A program made the translations under genes and the position numbers. A stretch of 64,000 bases of DNA, taken from contig NZ_LWLE01000012.1 in the NCBI RefSeq assembly GCF_001905125.1, positions 631,918-695,917 of the forward strand, in the 5' to 3' direction. Position 1 is the stretch's first letter. Each line of letters starts with the position of its first letter. Shown here one piece after another: positions 17,021 to 26,971 of this stretch. Below the pieces are notes generated by a model that ran no database searches, was not told the origin of the DNA, and saw only the letters and a list, made by a program, of their open reading frames with translations. This DNA is from Streptomyces sp. TSRI0281. Lineage in GTDB: Bacteria; Actinomycetota; Actinomycetes; Streptomycetales; Streptomycetaceae.

Positions 17021-20000
17021 TCAGTGGCGCAGGTTGAGACGGTGCACGCCGCCGTCGACGGTGCCGACGTAGAGGGTGCGGCCGTCGGGGCCCGCGGCCA
17101 GTTTGGTGGTGTTGGTGTTCTGCAGGCCGGTGGAGATGTTGTGCCAGCTCCGACCGTGGTCGGTGCTGCGCATGACGCCGCGGCCGCCCTGGAGGAGGCC
17201 GCTGGCCCTGGAGCTGGTGGTGGCCGCGTAGAACGTGTCCTTGACCCGGAGCAGGTCGGAGACATGGATCGCGAGAGCGCCGGTGTCCGCGGTGCGGAAG
17301 GTCCGGCCGCCGTCGGAGCTGACGCGAACGCTCTCGCCGCCGATGACGAGACGCCGTCCGTCGAGATCGATCGCGGTCACCGGGCCGCCGGCGACTTTGG
17401 TGACCGTCACCCCACCGTCGTCGGACCGGTAGAGACCGGCCGTGTTGCCGAGCCACAGGCGCAGCGGGTTCGCGGGGTCACCCACGATGGTGTCGAAGGT
17501 GCGCTCGTGGTACAGGTTCTTCCACGTCGCGCCGCCGTCATTGGTGGCGAACAGCCCACGGCCCAGAAGGCTTTGGAAGCTGACCATGACCCGGTTCGGG
17601 TCGGCGGGGTGGACCAGGAGTGCGGTCGGCACCTCGGCAGAACTGCCCCTGTGCTCCCAGGTGGCACCCCCATCGCCACTGCGCTCGACGGCGAACGCGC
17701 CGAACCCGGTGCGCCGGACCTTCCAGACCACCTTCGGATCCTTGGCCGACACAGCGAGCTGCGGGACGCCGACGCCCCGCCCGCCCTCGCCGCCCGACCG
17801 GCCCCATTCCGGGCTCGCGACGGGAAGCGCGGTGCGGTAGACCGCACTCTCGGTGGCGGCGAGCAGATGGCCGTCACTGACAGCGAGAGCGTTGACGGTC
17901 AGCCCCTGGACGCCGATCCGTCGATATCCGGTGCCGTTCGCGGCACCCCGGTAGAGACCGTCCTGTTCGCTGGAGACGGTGACGGAACCGTCGGCCCAGC
18001 GGTCGTAGTCCATCGGTACCGCCGCCCGGGACGGGACGGCGACCTCGGTCCACGTCCGCCCGTGGTCGCGGCTGAGACGGCCCTTGCCGGTCAACGTGCT
18101 CAGGTACAGGTCGTCACCCGAGATGGTCAGGTGGAGGCCGCCCTCCGTCATGGACAGCAGGGTGGTCCAGGTCTTCCCGCTGTCATGGGAACCGACAACT
18201 CCCCGGCCCGGGACGTACACCGCCACGACCGAGGAGTCGGCGGCCACCCTGCCGACGGTTCCGTCGGCCTCGTCGAAGAGCGGCCGCGCCTCGCCGGGAT
18301 TGCCCGAGCCGATGCCGGAGCGGGCCCAGACGCCGTGATTCGACGTCATGTAAAGGGTGTCGCCGGTGACGGCGGCGGAGGTGATGGCGCCGGTGACACC
18401 GGTCGGATACGTCGTCCAGTGGTCGCCCGCGTCCGTACTGACCAGCAGTGCGTCCGAGGAGACCGCGACCAGGGTACGGGTCTGTTCATCGGCGGCGAGC
18501 GCCGCGATGCGCGTGTCCGGGACGTCGAGCGTGCGCCAGGTCCGCCCGTTGTCATCGGTGCGCAGGATGGCGCCCCGGCGGCTGCCGTCGCGAACGCTGT
18601 TCACGACGTACCACCAGCGGTCGGGATTCTTCGCGTCCACCACGAGCGGGCCCGTGCCGTCCGCGACTGGCAGCCGTCCCAACTGGCGCCAGGAGGCGCC
18701 GTTGTCGGTGGTCAGCCAGGGAGCCGCCTTCTGGTACTGGGTGAGGACGGCCTGCTTCGGCCGGCTCGACGAGAGGGCGACGGAACCGGCCTCGCTGTTG
18801 GGGCCGACCGGCTCCCAGCGGTCCCTTCGGCTGTCGACCGGGGTGACTTCGAAGGCGCCGGCGCCGGTGAGCCGCTGTCCGGTACCGGCGGTGCCGCGTA
18901 CCGAGACCCGGTAGGCACCGGCCGTGCTGCCGGTCACCTCGGCCCGGTAGTAGCCGTTGGCGGGATCGAGGGTGGAAGTGACCTTGACGGCCTTGCCGCG
19001 CGGCGGGGTGACGGTGACGACTGGCGGTGCGGCCAGCCGGGTCGGCGGGGCGATGTGCACGGTCGAGTGACCGTCGCTCGGATCGGGCGCGGCCTGGACG
19101 GCCAGATACCGGACGGCGAGCAGGTAGGGCACCTCGATCGCCGGACCCCGGTCGGGAGTCGCCGTGAGACGGCCGCTGATCTCCGTGTCGGCCACCGGCC
19201 GGGCGACGCGCAGCGAGACCGTGACGGTCGCGGTCCTTCCGGCCGGCACGGTGACCCGCTTCGGCGAGACCGTGGCCGCACCGTCGGTCCGCAGCGAGGT
19301 GGCGACCGGGTGCTTGCCCGAGTTCCGCAGTGTCACCTTCGCGATGCCGCCGACGTGACGCCGGGACAGATCGGCGAGCCCGAACGACACCGACGCCGGT
19401 GAGGCGCTGACCGTGGCCGAGGCGGCCGCGGCCACATCGAGCCGGCCCGAACCCTGCGTCGTGGGCCCGCTGCCCTTCAGCGGCTCGGCGGTGCCGATCA
19501 GCGCGGCCTTGATCTCGGCGGGGGCCCGGTCAGGGTGCAGCTGGCGCAGCAGGGCCGCGGCGCCGGCGACGTGCGGGGCGGCCATCGACGTACCCGACAT
19601 GCGGTACTGGCCGGGCCCGTACAGCGCCTTGGGGATGGTCGAGCGGATCTCCACGCCCGGCGCGACCAGATCGGGCTTCAGGCCGAAGGCCGGTGTGGGG
19701 CCGCGGGACGAGAACGAGGCGATCTGGTCGGTGGTGTCGGTGCCGCGCAGTGTCACCGACACCTTCCCGGCGGCGAGCCGGGTGCTCAACTCCGCGTACT
19801 GGGTCGAGTCGATGCCCATCACCACCAGGCGGTCCATGCGCAGTGAGTCGCCGGAGGCGTCGATCCGCGCGGACGAGGACGGCACCTGGACCACTCCCGG
19901 CTCGGGGTTCACCTCCGGCGGCCGGACCTCTCCCGGCGCTCCGGCGACGAACACCGGGCCGTCGTTGGAGGGCAGGCCGGCCAGTACGGCGATCGCGCCG

Positions 20001-21244
20001 CGCTTCTCCGCCTCCTGCGCCCACTCCACCGCGCTCCCCGTCAGGTACTGGGCGCTGGCGGCGACGAGCATCTGGCCCCGTACGATCTTTCCGCGTACGT
20101 CCCCGGCCCGCTTCCAGTCCTCGGCGGTGCCCTCGCCGACGTCGACGAGCGGCGCCGTGACGGGGCGCTCCGGTGGATTCGCGGACAGGATGCCGCGGTA
20201 ACTCTGGATCAACTCGGGTTTTCTGCCCGCCAGATAGGCGCTGGGCAGGCGCAGATTGCTCGTCGAAGCGCCGACCGAGACGACACCGTCGGCCGTTCCC
20301 GGACTGCTGACCGTACCCGGGCCCGGACCGTCGTTGCCGGCCGCGGCCACCACGACCACACCGGCCCGAACGGCCGCGGTCGCGGCGCAGCCCAGCGGAT
20401 CGGTGCCGTCGCCCGGGCCGCCGAGGCTCAGGTTGATGACATCGGCGCGGTGCGGGTTGGCCGGATCGGAGGCAGCCTCGATTCCCGCGATGATGTCCGA
20501 TGTGTAGCCGGAGCCATCGGCGTCCATCACCTTGTAGGCCAGCAGATTCGCGCCGGGCGCCACGCCGGTGACGCCGCCCTTCTCGGCCGCCTTGCCCGCG
20601 ATGATGCCGGCGACATGGGTGCCGTGGCCGTTGTCGTCCATCGGGTCCTCGTCGCCGTTGACGAAGTCGTGCCCGCCGACGACCTTGTGCCCCTTGCCGA
20701 GTCCGCCGCCCAGGTCGGGGTGGCTGTAGTCCACGCCGCTGTCCAGGACCGCGACGGTGGTTCCCTTGCCGGTGACGCGACTTCCGGCGGAGTCCTTGCG
20801 CTGCCAGACGCCGGGTGCTCCGATCAAGGGCACGCTCGCGTCCGTCTTCGTCAGCACCCGGGTGTCGGGGCGGACGGCGGTGACGCCCGGCAGCGACGAC
20901 AGCCGCCCGACCTCGGACGCGGGCACCGTCATTGCCACGGCATTGACGAGCAGCCCCAGTCTGCGGGTGGCCGAAGCGTGCAGCCCGGCGCTCTTCACCG
21001 AGCCGAGGAACGTCTCCTGCCGCGCGTCGAGCGCGCGGCGGGCGGTACCGACGCCGCGGACGGCCTCGGCGGACAGCAGCGATCCACCGGGTGCGGCGGT
21101 GACCGCGGGACTCCCGGAGAGTTCGACGAGCACTCGTTGCGACGGGTCGGGCGCGGACGCGTCGGCGGCACCCGGTATCGCCGCCAGCGTGCCGGCGAGA
21201 ACAACGGCGGCGAGGGCGGTATGACGCGATCTTCGTGACTTCAT
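17021..21244 (-). CDS. Secreted subtilisin-family (S8) protease with C-terminal beta-propeller-like repeats
   Basis: This 1407-residue exported serine protease carries a signal peptide (MKSRRSRHTALAAVVLAGTL up to about residue 29), an I9-like propeptide, then the S8 domain. The catalytic triad is Asp 168 (VAVLDSGVDYSHPDL), His 207 (NGHGTHVAGI) and Ser 553 (SGTSMAAPHVAG). A PA-type insertion (GKIVRGQMLVAA, about 385-430) splits the domain. Beyond 600 are Ig-like segments. The last 550 or so residues hold many BNR/sortilin-like repeats (TDNGASWRQLG, TDDNGRTWRTL, SDDGGVTVTKV, STDHGRSWHNI). ATG 21244 is preferred over 21250 because the AGG at 21251-21253 is correctly spaced only for it. A helix-turn-helix gene is divergent upstream. 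It probably degrades or binds extracellular protein or glycan-linked substrates. Confidence 0.93.
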   Translation of the reverse strand: MKSRRSRHTALAAVVLAGTLAAIPGAADASAPDPSQRVLVELSGSPAVTAAPGGSLLSAEAVRGVGTARRALDARQETFLGSVKSAGLHASATRRLGLLVNAVAMTVPASEVGRLSSLPGVTAVRPDTRVLTKTDASVPLIGAPGVWQRKDSAGSRVTGKGTTVAVLDSGVDYSHPDLGGGLGKGHKVVGGHDFVNGDEDPMDDNGHGTHVAGIIAGKAAEKGGVTGVAPGANLLAYKVMDADGSGYTSDIIAGIEAASDPANPHRADVINLSLGGPGDGTDPLGCAATAAVRAGVVVVAAAGNDGPGPGTVSSPGTADGVVSVGASTSNLRLPSAYLAGRKPELIQSYRGILSANPPERPVTAPLVDVGEGTAEDWKRAGDVRGKIVRGQMLVAASAQYLTGSAVEWAQEAEKRGAIAVLAGLPSNDGPVFVAGAPGEVRPPEVNPEPGVVQVPSSSARIDASGDSLRMDRLVVMGIDSTQYAELSTRLAAGKVSVTLRGTDTTDQIASFSSRGPTPAFGLKPDLVAPGVEIRSTIPKALYGPGQYRMSGTSMAAPHVAGAAALLRQLHPDRAPAEIKAALIGTAEPLKGSGPTTQGSGRLDVAAAASATVSASPASVSFGLADLSRRHVGGIAKVTLRNSGKHPVATSLRTDGAATVSPKRVTVPAGRTATVTVSLRVARPVADTEISGRLTATPDRGPAIEVPYLLAVRYLAVQAAPDPSDGHSTVHIAPPTRLAAPPVVTVTPPRGKAVKVTSTLDPANGYYRAEVTGSTAGAYRVSVRGTAGTGQRLTGAGAFEVTPVDSRRDRWEPVGPNSEAGSVALSSSRPKQAVLTQYQKAAPWLTTDNGASWRQLGRLPVADGTGPLVVDAKNPDRWWYVVNSVRDGSRRGAILRTDDNGRTWRTLDVPDTRIAALAADEQTRTLVAVSSDALLVSTDAGDHWTTYPTGVTGAITSAAVTGDTLYMTSNHGVWARSGIGSGNPGEARPLFDEADGTVGRVAADSSVVAVYVPGRGVVGSHDSGKTWTTLLSMTEGGLHLTISGDDLYLSTLTGKGRLSRDHGRTWTEVAVPSRAAVPMDYDRWADGSVTVSSEQDGLYRGAANGTGYRRIGVQGLTVNALAVSDGHLLAATESAVYRTALPVASPEWGRSGGEGGRGVGVPQLAVSAKDPKVVWKVRRTGFGAFAVERSGDGGATWEHRGSSAEVPTALLVHPADPNRVMVSFQSLLGRGLFATNDGGATWKNLYHERTFDTIVGDPANPLRLWLGNTAGLYRSDDGGVTVTKVAGGPVTAIDLDGRRLVIGGESVRVSSDGGRTFRTADTGALAIHVSDLLRVKDTFYAATTSSRASGLLQGGRGVMRSTDHGRSWHNISTGLQNTNTTKLAAGPDGRTLYVGTVDGGVHRLNLRH

Positions 21245-21297
21245 TGCCATGCCTAAAGGTCTTAGCGGTGAGGACACTTGCCGCACAACCGATCTTC

Positions 21298-21332
21298 GTG
21301 GCCCATTGCTGCCGCTGGCACAAGTGGGCCAC
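21298..21332. promoter_or_regulatory. Inverted repeat in the protease/regulator divergent promoter
   Basis: GTGGCCCA (21298-21305) and TGGGCCAC (21325-21332) are perfectly complementary and separated by 19 bases. They lie in the 97-base gap between the divergent subtilase (start 21244) and regulator (start 21342). The right half overlaps the regulator's translation-initiation region. It is a plausible binding site for autoregulation and control of the protease. Confidence 0.4.
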
Positions 21333-21341
21333 CATCCGTCC

Positions 21342-22304
21342 ATGACTCCCGAAACACCGCAACTCACGGCGGCAGGCATCGATCCGTTCGACGAGAGCGT
21401 CTACCGCGCCGTCCTGTCCCGGCGGACGGCGGCGCCCGCCGAACTCACCGCGGATCTGTGCTGTTCGGCCGAGCGCGTCGCCAGGGCGCTGGACCGGCTC
21501 CGTGACCACGGGCTGGTCGGCCGCCTCTCCGGTTCCCGCCGCCGTTACGCCGCGATCGAGCCGGGCGCCGCTGTGGAGGCGCTGGTGCGGGCCAGAAGCA
21601 ACGAGCTGGAGCGGGTCCGTTCGGCGGCCGACGAGCTGTCCCGGCTGTTCGCCGCCGCGCGCACCGGTGCGACGTACGAGGACGAGGTGGAGATCACCAC
21701 CGGCAGCGAGGCGCTCGGCCGCTGGTTCGTCCGCCTTCAACAGGAGGCCCACGAGGACGTGATGACCCTGGACCGGCCACCGTACGCCCTGACCACCTCC
21801 AACCCGGTGGAGGCGACGGCGCTCGGCCGCGGGGTACGGTACCGCGCGGTCTACGCTCCCGAAGCACTGGAATGGCCGGGCGTCCTCGACGACATCCGCG
21901 AGCTGGTCCGGCACGGCGAACAGGCCCGCGTCCTGCCCGGCCTGGGCATCAAACTCGCCATCGCCGACCGCAGGCTCGCCCTGATGCCGCTCTCCCTCGA
22001 CCTCAAGAATGTCCGCGCCGCGGTGATCCGCCCCTCCACTCTGCTCGATGCCCTCACCGACTACTGGGAAATGTGCTGGGAGCGGGCACTGCCCCTCAAC
22101 GCCCCCGCCGAGGACCCCCTCGGCGAGGAGGACCGCCTCGTCCTCACCCTCCTGGTCAGCGGTCTCAAGGACGAGGCGATAGCCCGCCAGCTTGGCTGGT
22201 CCGTCCGCACCATGCGCCGCCGCATCAGCCGGCTGCACGACCTCCTCGGCGCCGCCAACCGCTTCCAGGCCGGAGTGATCGCGGCCCGCCGCGGCTGGTT
22301 GTGA
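21342..22304 (+). CDS. Two-HTH transcriptional regulator (TrmB-like N-terminus, LuxR-like C-terminus)
   Basis: A 320-residue regulator has an N-terminal winged-helix region (ESVYRAVLSRRTAAPAELTA, VARALDRLRDHGLVGRLSGS) resembling TrmB/helix-turn-helix sensors. The C-terminal LuxR-type DNA-binding helix pair is EDRLVLTLLVSGLKDEAIAR then QLGWSVRTMRRRISRLHDLL. Streptomyces proteins of this architecture commonly flank secreted subtilases. Here it is divergent from one, with a shared 97-bp promoter containing an inverted repeat, so control of the protease gene is likely. ATG 21342 starts MTPETPQLTAAGID; the frame is open further upstream without a better start. Confidence 0.85.
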   Translation: MTPETPQLTAAGIDPFDESVYRAVLSRRTAAPAELTADLCCSAERVARALDRLRDHGLVGRLSGSRRRYAAIEPGAAVEALVRARSNELERVRSAADELSRLFAAARTGATYEDEVEITTGSEALGRWFVRLQQEAHEDVMTLDRPPYALTTSNPVEATALGRGVRYRAVYAPEALEWPGVLDDIRELVRHGEQARVLPGLGIKLAIADRRLALMPLSLDLKNVRAAVIRPSTLLDALTDYWEMCWERALPLNAPAEDPLGEEDRLVLTLLVSGLKDEAIARQLGWSVRTMRRRISRLHDLLGAANRFQAGVIAARRGWL

Positions 22305-23509
22305 GGCAGCACGCCGACAGCAGATGGGGCGTCACTGAGTGGGTTCCGGCTCTCGCGTCGGTGCGGACCGGCCTGGAGCTTCCGGTGGGAGTGAGGCGGG
22401 GAATCCGGTGGCCGTCCCCGGGCCCGAGGGATCAGCCCGCTGTCCCCGCCGCGCGGCGCAGGCATCCCAGGTGGCGCATCGCCGGATGGCTCCGGTCCTC
22501 GACCAGTACGGTGCCCGGCTGGAAGGCGGGGTGGCCGCGGCGAAGCGTGCACCGAGCAACTCCCCGTGGTACGGCCAGTGGTACTCGGTGCACGCGGCCG
22601 GATGGAGACCCATGAAGGAGGGGCGGCGTCGTTCGGGTCGCGGGACGCGAGCATGTACACGATCACCCTGATGGGTGTCGTCTTCCCTCGTCACACCGAC
22701 GACGTACAGGCGGTGGCGGCGGCCGGGGAGTACGGCATACCGCTGGCTGCGTGTCATCTCGCGGTGGGGCCCGATCCGGAAACGGGCCCGGGTACTCGAC
22801 GATCTCTCCGAACCGCCGGTGCTCCACCTGCCCGGTGTGACGGCCCAGCACGGCCAGTCATACATCGGAGCGTTCACTCCCGCGTGCCCCCGGGGGTTCC
22901 TGGATGAGGAGATCCTCTGAAAGGTCGAACACGTAGTCCTACGGATCCTCCACGGTGCGGTCCATCCTGGCTCCTTCGTTCGACGTCAGGCGCGAACATC
23001 CCGTCCGGCGTGCACCGTGGAGTGCGTGCGATCCACCCACCCAGCGGCCCCGGCTGCTCACTGGACAAGGGCGCGTCCCCAGGGTGGCCGAACTCACCGG
23101 AGCACGGCCGCTTGGGCGGGTGAGGGATGCGCGAGGGGAGAAGGAGCTGTCGGACTGCGACCAGGCCGGGCCGCCGATCCCGGCCAATAGGGCGTAACGG
23201 GCAAAAGGGTGACCCGATTTCAGGCCATGCTCAGATCATGGCCCTGACGCGGGCGGCCGGGTGAGCCCCGGAGGATCTTCACGTGCGGGGCTCATTCGCA
23301 GCGGAATCTTCACTTTGTGATCCGTGGAGCGTCGGCATGGAGGGGAATCGATGGCGGCGGCACCCGTATGACCTGCGAAGACATGTCCATATGACAGCCA
23401 ACCAAAATTTTGCTGCTTCTGTGAACCGTCACTCCCCATGTAGTCATGGTCGCGGCGGCCCCAAACAACCTGGGGGCCGCCTCATTCATGCTCATGGGGG
23501 GTATTCACC
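22305..23509. other. Long stretch with no recognisable gene; melC promoter region at its right end
   Basis: About 1.2 kb lies between the regulator and melC1. Open frames occur on both strands (for example 22339-22671 and 22566-22920 plus, 22332-22877 minus) but none matches a family I know, and their starts lack good ribosome-binding sites. The last 150 bases before melC1 are AT-richer (CCAACCAAAATTTTGCTGCT around 23400), as expected for a promoter, and contain a GC-rich hairpin at 23454-23481. Confidence 0.45.
23454..23481 (+). promoter_or_regulatory. Hairpin in the melC1 5' leader
   Basis: GGCGGCCCC at 23454-23462 pairs perfectly with GGGGCCGCC at 23473-23481 over a 10-base loop (AAACAACCTG), 28 bases upstream of the melC1 start. 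It could be an attenuator or an mRNA-stabilising stem; no T-run follows it. Confidence 0.4.
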
Positions 23510-23914
23510 ATGTCCAAACTCACCCGTCGTCAGACCCTCGGGGCCGTCACCGGCGCTGCCGCGGGCATAGCGCTCGTCGGCGTGGCCACCGCGTCCGCGG
23601 ACACCGCGCCGGTCAAGGGCAACGACAAGGCGGCCGCACCCGGTGGCACCGGAGGGCCCGCGTCCTTCGACGAGGTCTTCCAGGGTCGCCGCATCCAGGG
23701 CCTGGCCACCGAGGCTCATGCCCACGCCGGACACAGCACCGGCTACCGCGTCCTGGTCGACGGCCGCGAACTCCATGTGATGCAGCACGGAAAGAGCGGC
23801 TGGAGCAGCGCGATCAACCACTACGAGAGATTCGCCAACCCGCGCGACGCCGCGCGCACCGCGGTCACCTCACTCAAGGGCGCCGACGTCGTTCCTTTCG
23901 ACCCCACAGCCTGA
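23510..23914 (+). CDS. melC1: Tyrosinase cofactor / copper chaperone MelC1
   Basis: MelC1 binds apo-tyrosinase, delivers copper and carries it out through the Tat pathway. The 134-residue product starts MSKLTRRQTLGAVTGAAAGI, with a twin-arginine signal. It keeps the family core FDEVFQGRRIQG, the His-rich HAHAGHSTGY presumed to take part in copper transfer, YRVLVDGRELHVM and a C-terminal INHYERFANPRDAARTAV. The melC2 start lies 16 bases after its stop. Pairing with melC2 is characteristic of Streptomyces melanin operons. Confidence 0.96.
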   Translation: MSKLTRRQTLGAVTGAAAGIALVGVATASADTAPVKGNDKAAAPGGTGGPASFDEVFQGRRIQGLATEAHAHAGHSTGYRVLVDGRELHVMQHGKSGWSSAINHYERFANPRDAARTAVTSLKGADVVPFDPTA

Positions 23915-23930
23915 GCCGGGAGCAACTGCC

Positions 23931-24755
23931 ATGACCGTACGCAAGAACCAGGCGAACCTCACAGGTGCCGAGAAGAAGGCATTTGTCGACGCTGTACTGG
24001 AAGTCAAGCGCAAAGGTGTGTACGACGAGTTCGTCGCCGCCCACCGCCTCCGGTTCGCGCTGGACATGAACACCGGGATATACGTGGGTCACTTCGGCCC
24101 GTCGTTCCTGCCCTGGCACCGCAAGTTCCTCATCGACTTCGAGAACGAACTCCAGAAGGTCGACCCGTCGGTGTCGATCCCTTACTGGGACTGGACCGCG
24201 GACAACACCGTCGGCTCGTCGCTCTGGGCGCCGGACTTCCTCGGCGGCACCGGCCGAGCCCTGGACGACCAGGTGATGGACGGCCCCTTCGCCTACTCCT
24301 CCGGCAAGTGGCCCATCACCATCCAGGTCGACACCCGCCCGTTCCTCGCCCGCAATCTCGCCTACCGCGTCCCCACTCTCCCGACCCGGGCCGAGGTCGA
24401 CGCCGCCCTCGCCATTCCCACCTACGACTCCGCGCCCTGGCGTGACGGCTCATCCGGCTTCCGCTCCACGCTCGAAGGCACGGCGGGATACATGAGCATG
24501 CACAACCGGGTGCACACCTGGATCTGGGGTCAGATGGAGACGAGTGTTTCCCCCAATGATCCCGTGTTCTGGCTGCACCACTCGTTCGTCGACAAGCTCT
24601 GGGCCGACTGGCACACACTCCACCCGAGCAGCGCCGAGTACCTCCCCGCCGGAGGCACCCCCGACGTCATCGATCTGGACGAGACCATGCCTCCCTGGAC
24701 CGACACGACCCCACAGAGCATGCTGGACCACACGCCCTTCTACACCTACGCCTGA
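23931..24755 (+). CDS. melC2: Tyrosinase MelC2
   Basis: This 274-residue type-3 binuclear copper monooxygenase hydroxylates phenols and oxidises catechols to quinones, starting melanin synthesis. CuA ligands are His 38 (AAHRL), His 54 (GHFGPSFLPW) and His 63 (WHRKF). CuB ligands fall in HNRVH and FWLHHSFVDKLWADW. The enzyme has no signal peptide of its own, as expected, because MelC1 escorts it. It appears intact and co-transcribed with melC1, and is followed by a strong terminator. Confidence 0.97.
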   Translation: MTVRKNQANLTGAEKKAFVDAVLEVKRKGVYDEFVAAHRLRFALDMNTGIYVGHFGPSFLPWHRKFLIDFENELQKVDPSVSIPYWDWTADNTVGSSLWAPDFLGGTGRALDDQVMDGPFAYSSGKWPITIQVDTRPFLARNLAYRVPTLPTRAEVDAALAIPTYDSAPWRDGSSGFRSTLEGTAGYMSMHNRVHTWIWGQMETSVSPNDPVFWLHHSFVDKLWADWHTLHPSSAEYLPAGGTPDVIDLDETMPPWTDTTPQSMLDHTPFYTYA

Positions 24756-24778
24756 GTTCAGGGCGTGACGGGTCTGCT

Positions 24779-24812
24779 GCCGGAATCGACGGCGTCCGCC
24801 GTCGATTCCGGC
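24779..24812 (+). terminator. melC operon terminator
   Basis: GCCGGAATCGACGGC (24779-24793) and its exact complement (24798-24812) form a 15-bp stem with a GTCC loop, 24 bases after the melC2 stop. Confidence 0.85.
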
Positions 24813-24963
24813 TTGCAGGTTCTCGCCGTGTGCGCTGACCGTCCATGACGGACACGACACCGGGACAGCGGCCGTACTTCCACTGTTGTGCGAGCCGCCT
24901 TCCCGGATCGTCACCCTCGAAGTGCACGCCGAGCGCGTACGAAGTGGGGGAGGCCCGGCCGGT

Positions 24964-25272
24964 TCACACGCTGGAGCCGAACAGAGCTGTGCAGACGATG
25001 CCGCTGTTGCCGCAATGGTTACGCGGCAGACTCAACGGCAAGCCGGCCTGGTTGCCGCTGCCCAACCCGCTCCCGGCCACCGTGGTGCCCGCAGCCTGTG
25101 CACTGCCCTGGCTGACGCACGTGTTGCCGAACACCGCGTTCCCGATCCCGATGACGTTCGCGTGAGCGGCACCCGCCGGAACCAACGCCACCCCGGCCAC
25201 CGCACCCAGCACCGCGGCCCGCTTACCCACACGTCCGCCACCGCCGCCCGTCCCGTGAATCTCCGCACCCAT
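24964..25272 (-). CDS. Small secreted hydrophobic protein (chaplin-like)
   Basis: A 102-residue product starts at ATG 25272, preceded by GAAGGAG at ideal spacing. After a signal region (RVGKRAAVLGAVAGVALVPA then GAAHA) the mature part of about 64 residues begins NVIGIGNAVFGNTC. It is rich in Gly, Asn, Ala and hydrophobic residues with three Cys (HCGNSGIVCTALFG at the end). The GN-rich, short exported form recalls chaplins and other amyloid-like surface proteins of Streptomyces. However, the classic chaplin repeat is not present in full, so the assignment is tentative. It is convergent with melC2 and divergent from a protease relic. Confidence 0.7.
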   Translation of the reverse strand: MGAEIHGTGGGGGRVGKRAAVLGAVAGVALVPAGAAHANVIGIGNAVFGNTCVSQGSAQAAGTTVAGSGLGSGNQAGLPLSLPRNHCGNSGIVCTALFGSSV

Positions 25273-25439
25273 CGCGATTCTCCTTCGTCCGGGACCACGT
25301 CCCGGTGCCTGTTCGGACCACGCACGGCCGGACGGTCCCGGGCCGCACTCCCGAACCAACGAGAGAACCCGGCTCCCGACACGCGGACTCCGCCAGCCCC
25401 TTCCGACGCGGGTCGCCGAGGCGAAGCCGAGTCGACCGT

Positions 25440-26755
25440 GCCCCCTCGATCGCTCTGGATCTACGGCGCGGGCCACCTCTCCGACGCAGACTCCACGGCC
25501 GGCTACGCGATGTCGCCGCACATCGACCTGTCCTCGCTGGACCGTCCTGGACCACACGCTCAGCCAGGGCCGCAGCCGCACGTGGGACGACACTTGGCAG
25601 CTGAACGGATCACTCACGGCCGGCAGCAACGTGCAGAAGTTCTCCGCCTCTGTCGAAGGGCGCGCCCAGAAGGGCTTCTTCGAGTTCCGGCTCCCACCTG
25701 GCGCGCCACCGGGTCGCGGAGCGGCTCATCCTATGTCTACAACCTCTCGTTCCCGACCGGGGGCCGCTGCGGTCCGACCGGGTCTACCGTCCGAGTGATT
25801 CCAAGCTGGCCCGGGTCACCGAGAAGTGGAACGCCCTCGGGAAGGAGGCCGACTACCTCGACGGGCTGTTCATCCTCCCCGCCTGGAACAGGAACACCAC
25901 TGTCCCGGTGAGCCTGCTCGCCCCGGTCGAGGTGCCGGGCACCCGGGACCGCCCACTGCACGACCGGCGACGACACCTGGTCACGGCGCGATGACCAGCT
26001 TCCCGTTTGCCGCGTTCATGGCCGACCAATACCGCGTCCATCAGCCCGGTGACCGGCGTACGGAGGAGTGGTACCGCGGCCTCCTGCGACCGGCCGCGAC
26101 GCGCGACACCGACGGCGGCCTGGCGTTGGCCGCCGAGCGACAGGGCGATCTGATCGGCTTCCGGAGTGCGCTCTGGCTCGACGGCTCCGGCGATCACTGG
26201 TCCTACGGCGGGTCCTTCGGCGACCTGTTGCTGAAGCGCGACGGCGAGGAGAGCGCCAGAAGCACCTATCCGTACGATGCGTTCAAGGTGCCGGCCGAGG
26301 ACTCCGCGTACGAACTCACCCAGAACCTGTCAAAGATCGACACCTCGGACCGGAACTGGCTGCGTTCCACCGCTCTCACCACTACCTGGAGCTTCCGCTC
26401 CCGCCTGGAGCCTGACGTCTACTCCCGCGGCGTGCCGATCTTCTTCCCGGCGTACGACTTGCCGGTGGACGGCGTGAACACGCTGCCCGCGCGGGGAGGT
26501 ATCAAGGTCGGTCTGTCCGCCGAAGGCCACGCCGGGTACACACCGGGCACGATCACAGAGGCATCGCTGTCCTACTCCTACGACGGCGGCACCACCTGGA
26601 CCCGGGCGCCGACCGAGCAGCGGGCCGGCACGTGGACGGCCACCCTTGACCACACCGGTGCCACCGGCAAACAGGTCATGCTGAGAGCCACCCTCACTGA
26701 CTCCAACAGCAACTCGGTTACCCAGACCATCACCCGCGCCTACGACGTTCGATAG
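25440..26755 (+). pseudogene. C-terminal remains of a large secreted S8-type protease
   Basis: Coding resemblance switches frame several times. One frame gives WTVLDHTLSQGRSRTWDDTW and VQKFSASVEGRAQKGFFEFR. Another gives SDSKLARVTEKWNALGKEAD YLDGLF. From about 25991 a clean frame of 250 codons (RRTEEWYRGLLRPA, YELTQNLSKIDTSDRNWLRS, LPVDGVNTLPA, YSYDGGTTWTRAP, VTQTITRAYDVR) runs to 26755. This matches, from memory, the C-terminal half of very large Streptomyces subtilases. The signal peptide and the Asp/His/Ser catalytic domain are absent, so it cannot be active. The left edge is uncertain. Confidence 0.6.
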
Positions 26756-26971
26756 CCACACGGTCGGGCCGGGGGGCCTTCCGCAACAGGGACACCGCCC
26801 GGCCGCCTGTTCGCCGCCTTACCTGTGATCAGCCCGACTTGTGCGGGGAGCTCTGTGACGGGCACCCACGTTGTGGTGCGGTTCGCAACGCGCCGACGCC
26901 CTGGCGGGTCGGTTCGGACCCTGATCGCTGCCCGAGGGCACGTACTTGTGTGTACGTGCGTCGTGTCGCGC

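Noticed and set aside
17024..19402. Long plus-strand frame of 792 codons opposite the subtilase
   Set aside because: No start signal or domain; the minus strand encodes a complete subtilase with triad and signal peptide.
22332..22920. Overlapping frames between the two-HTH regulator and melC1 as genes
   Set aside because: None has a plausible start, ribosome-binding site or recognisable product on either strand.
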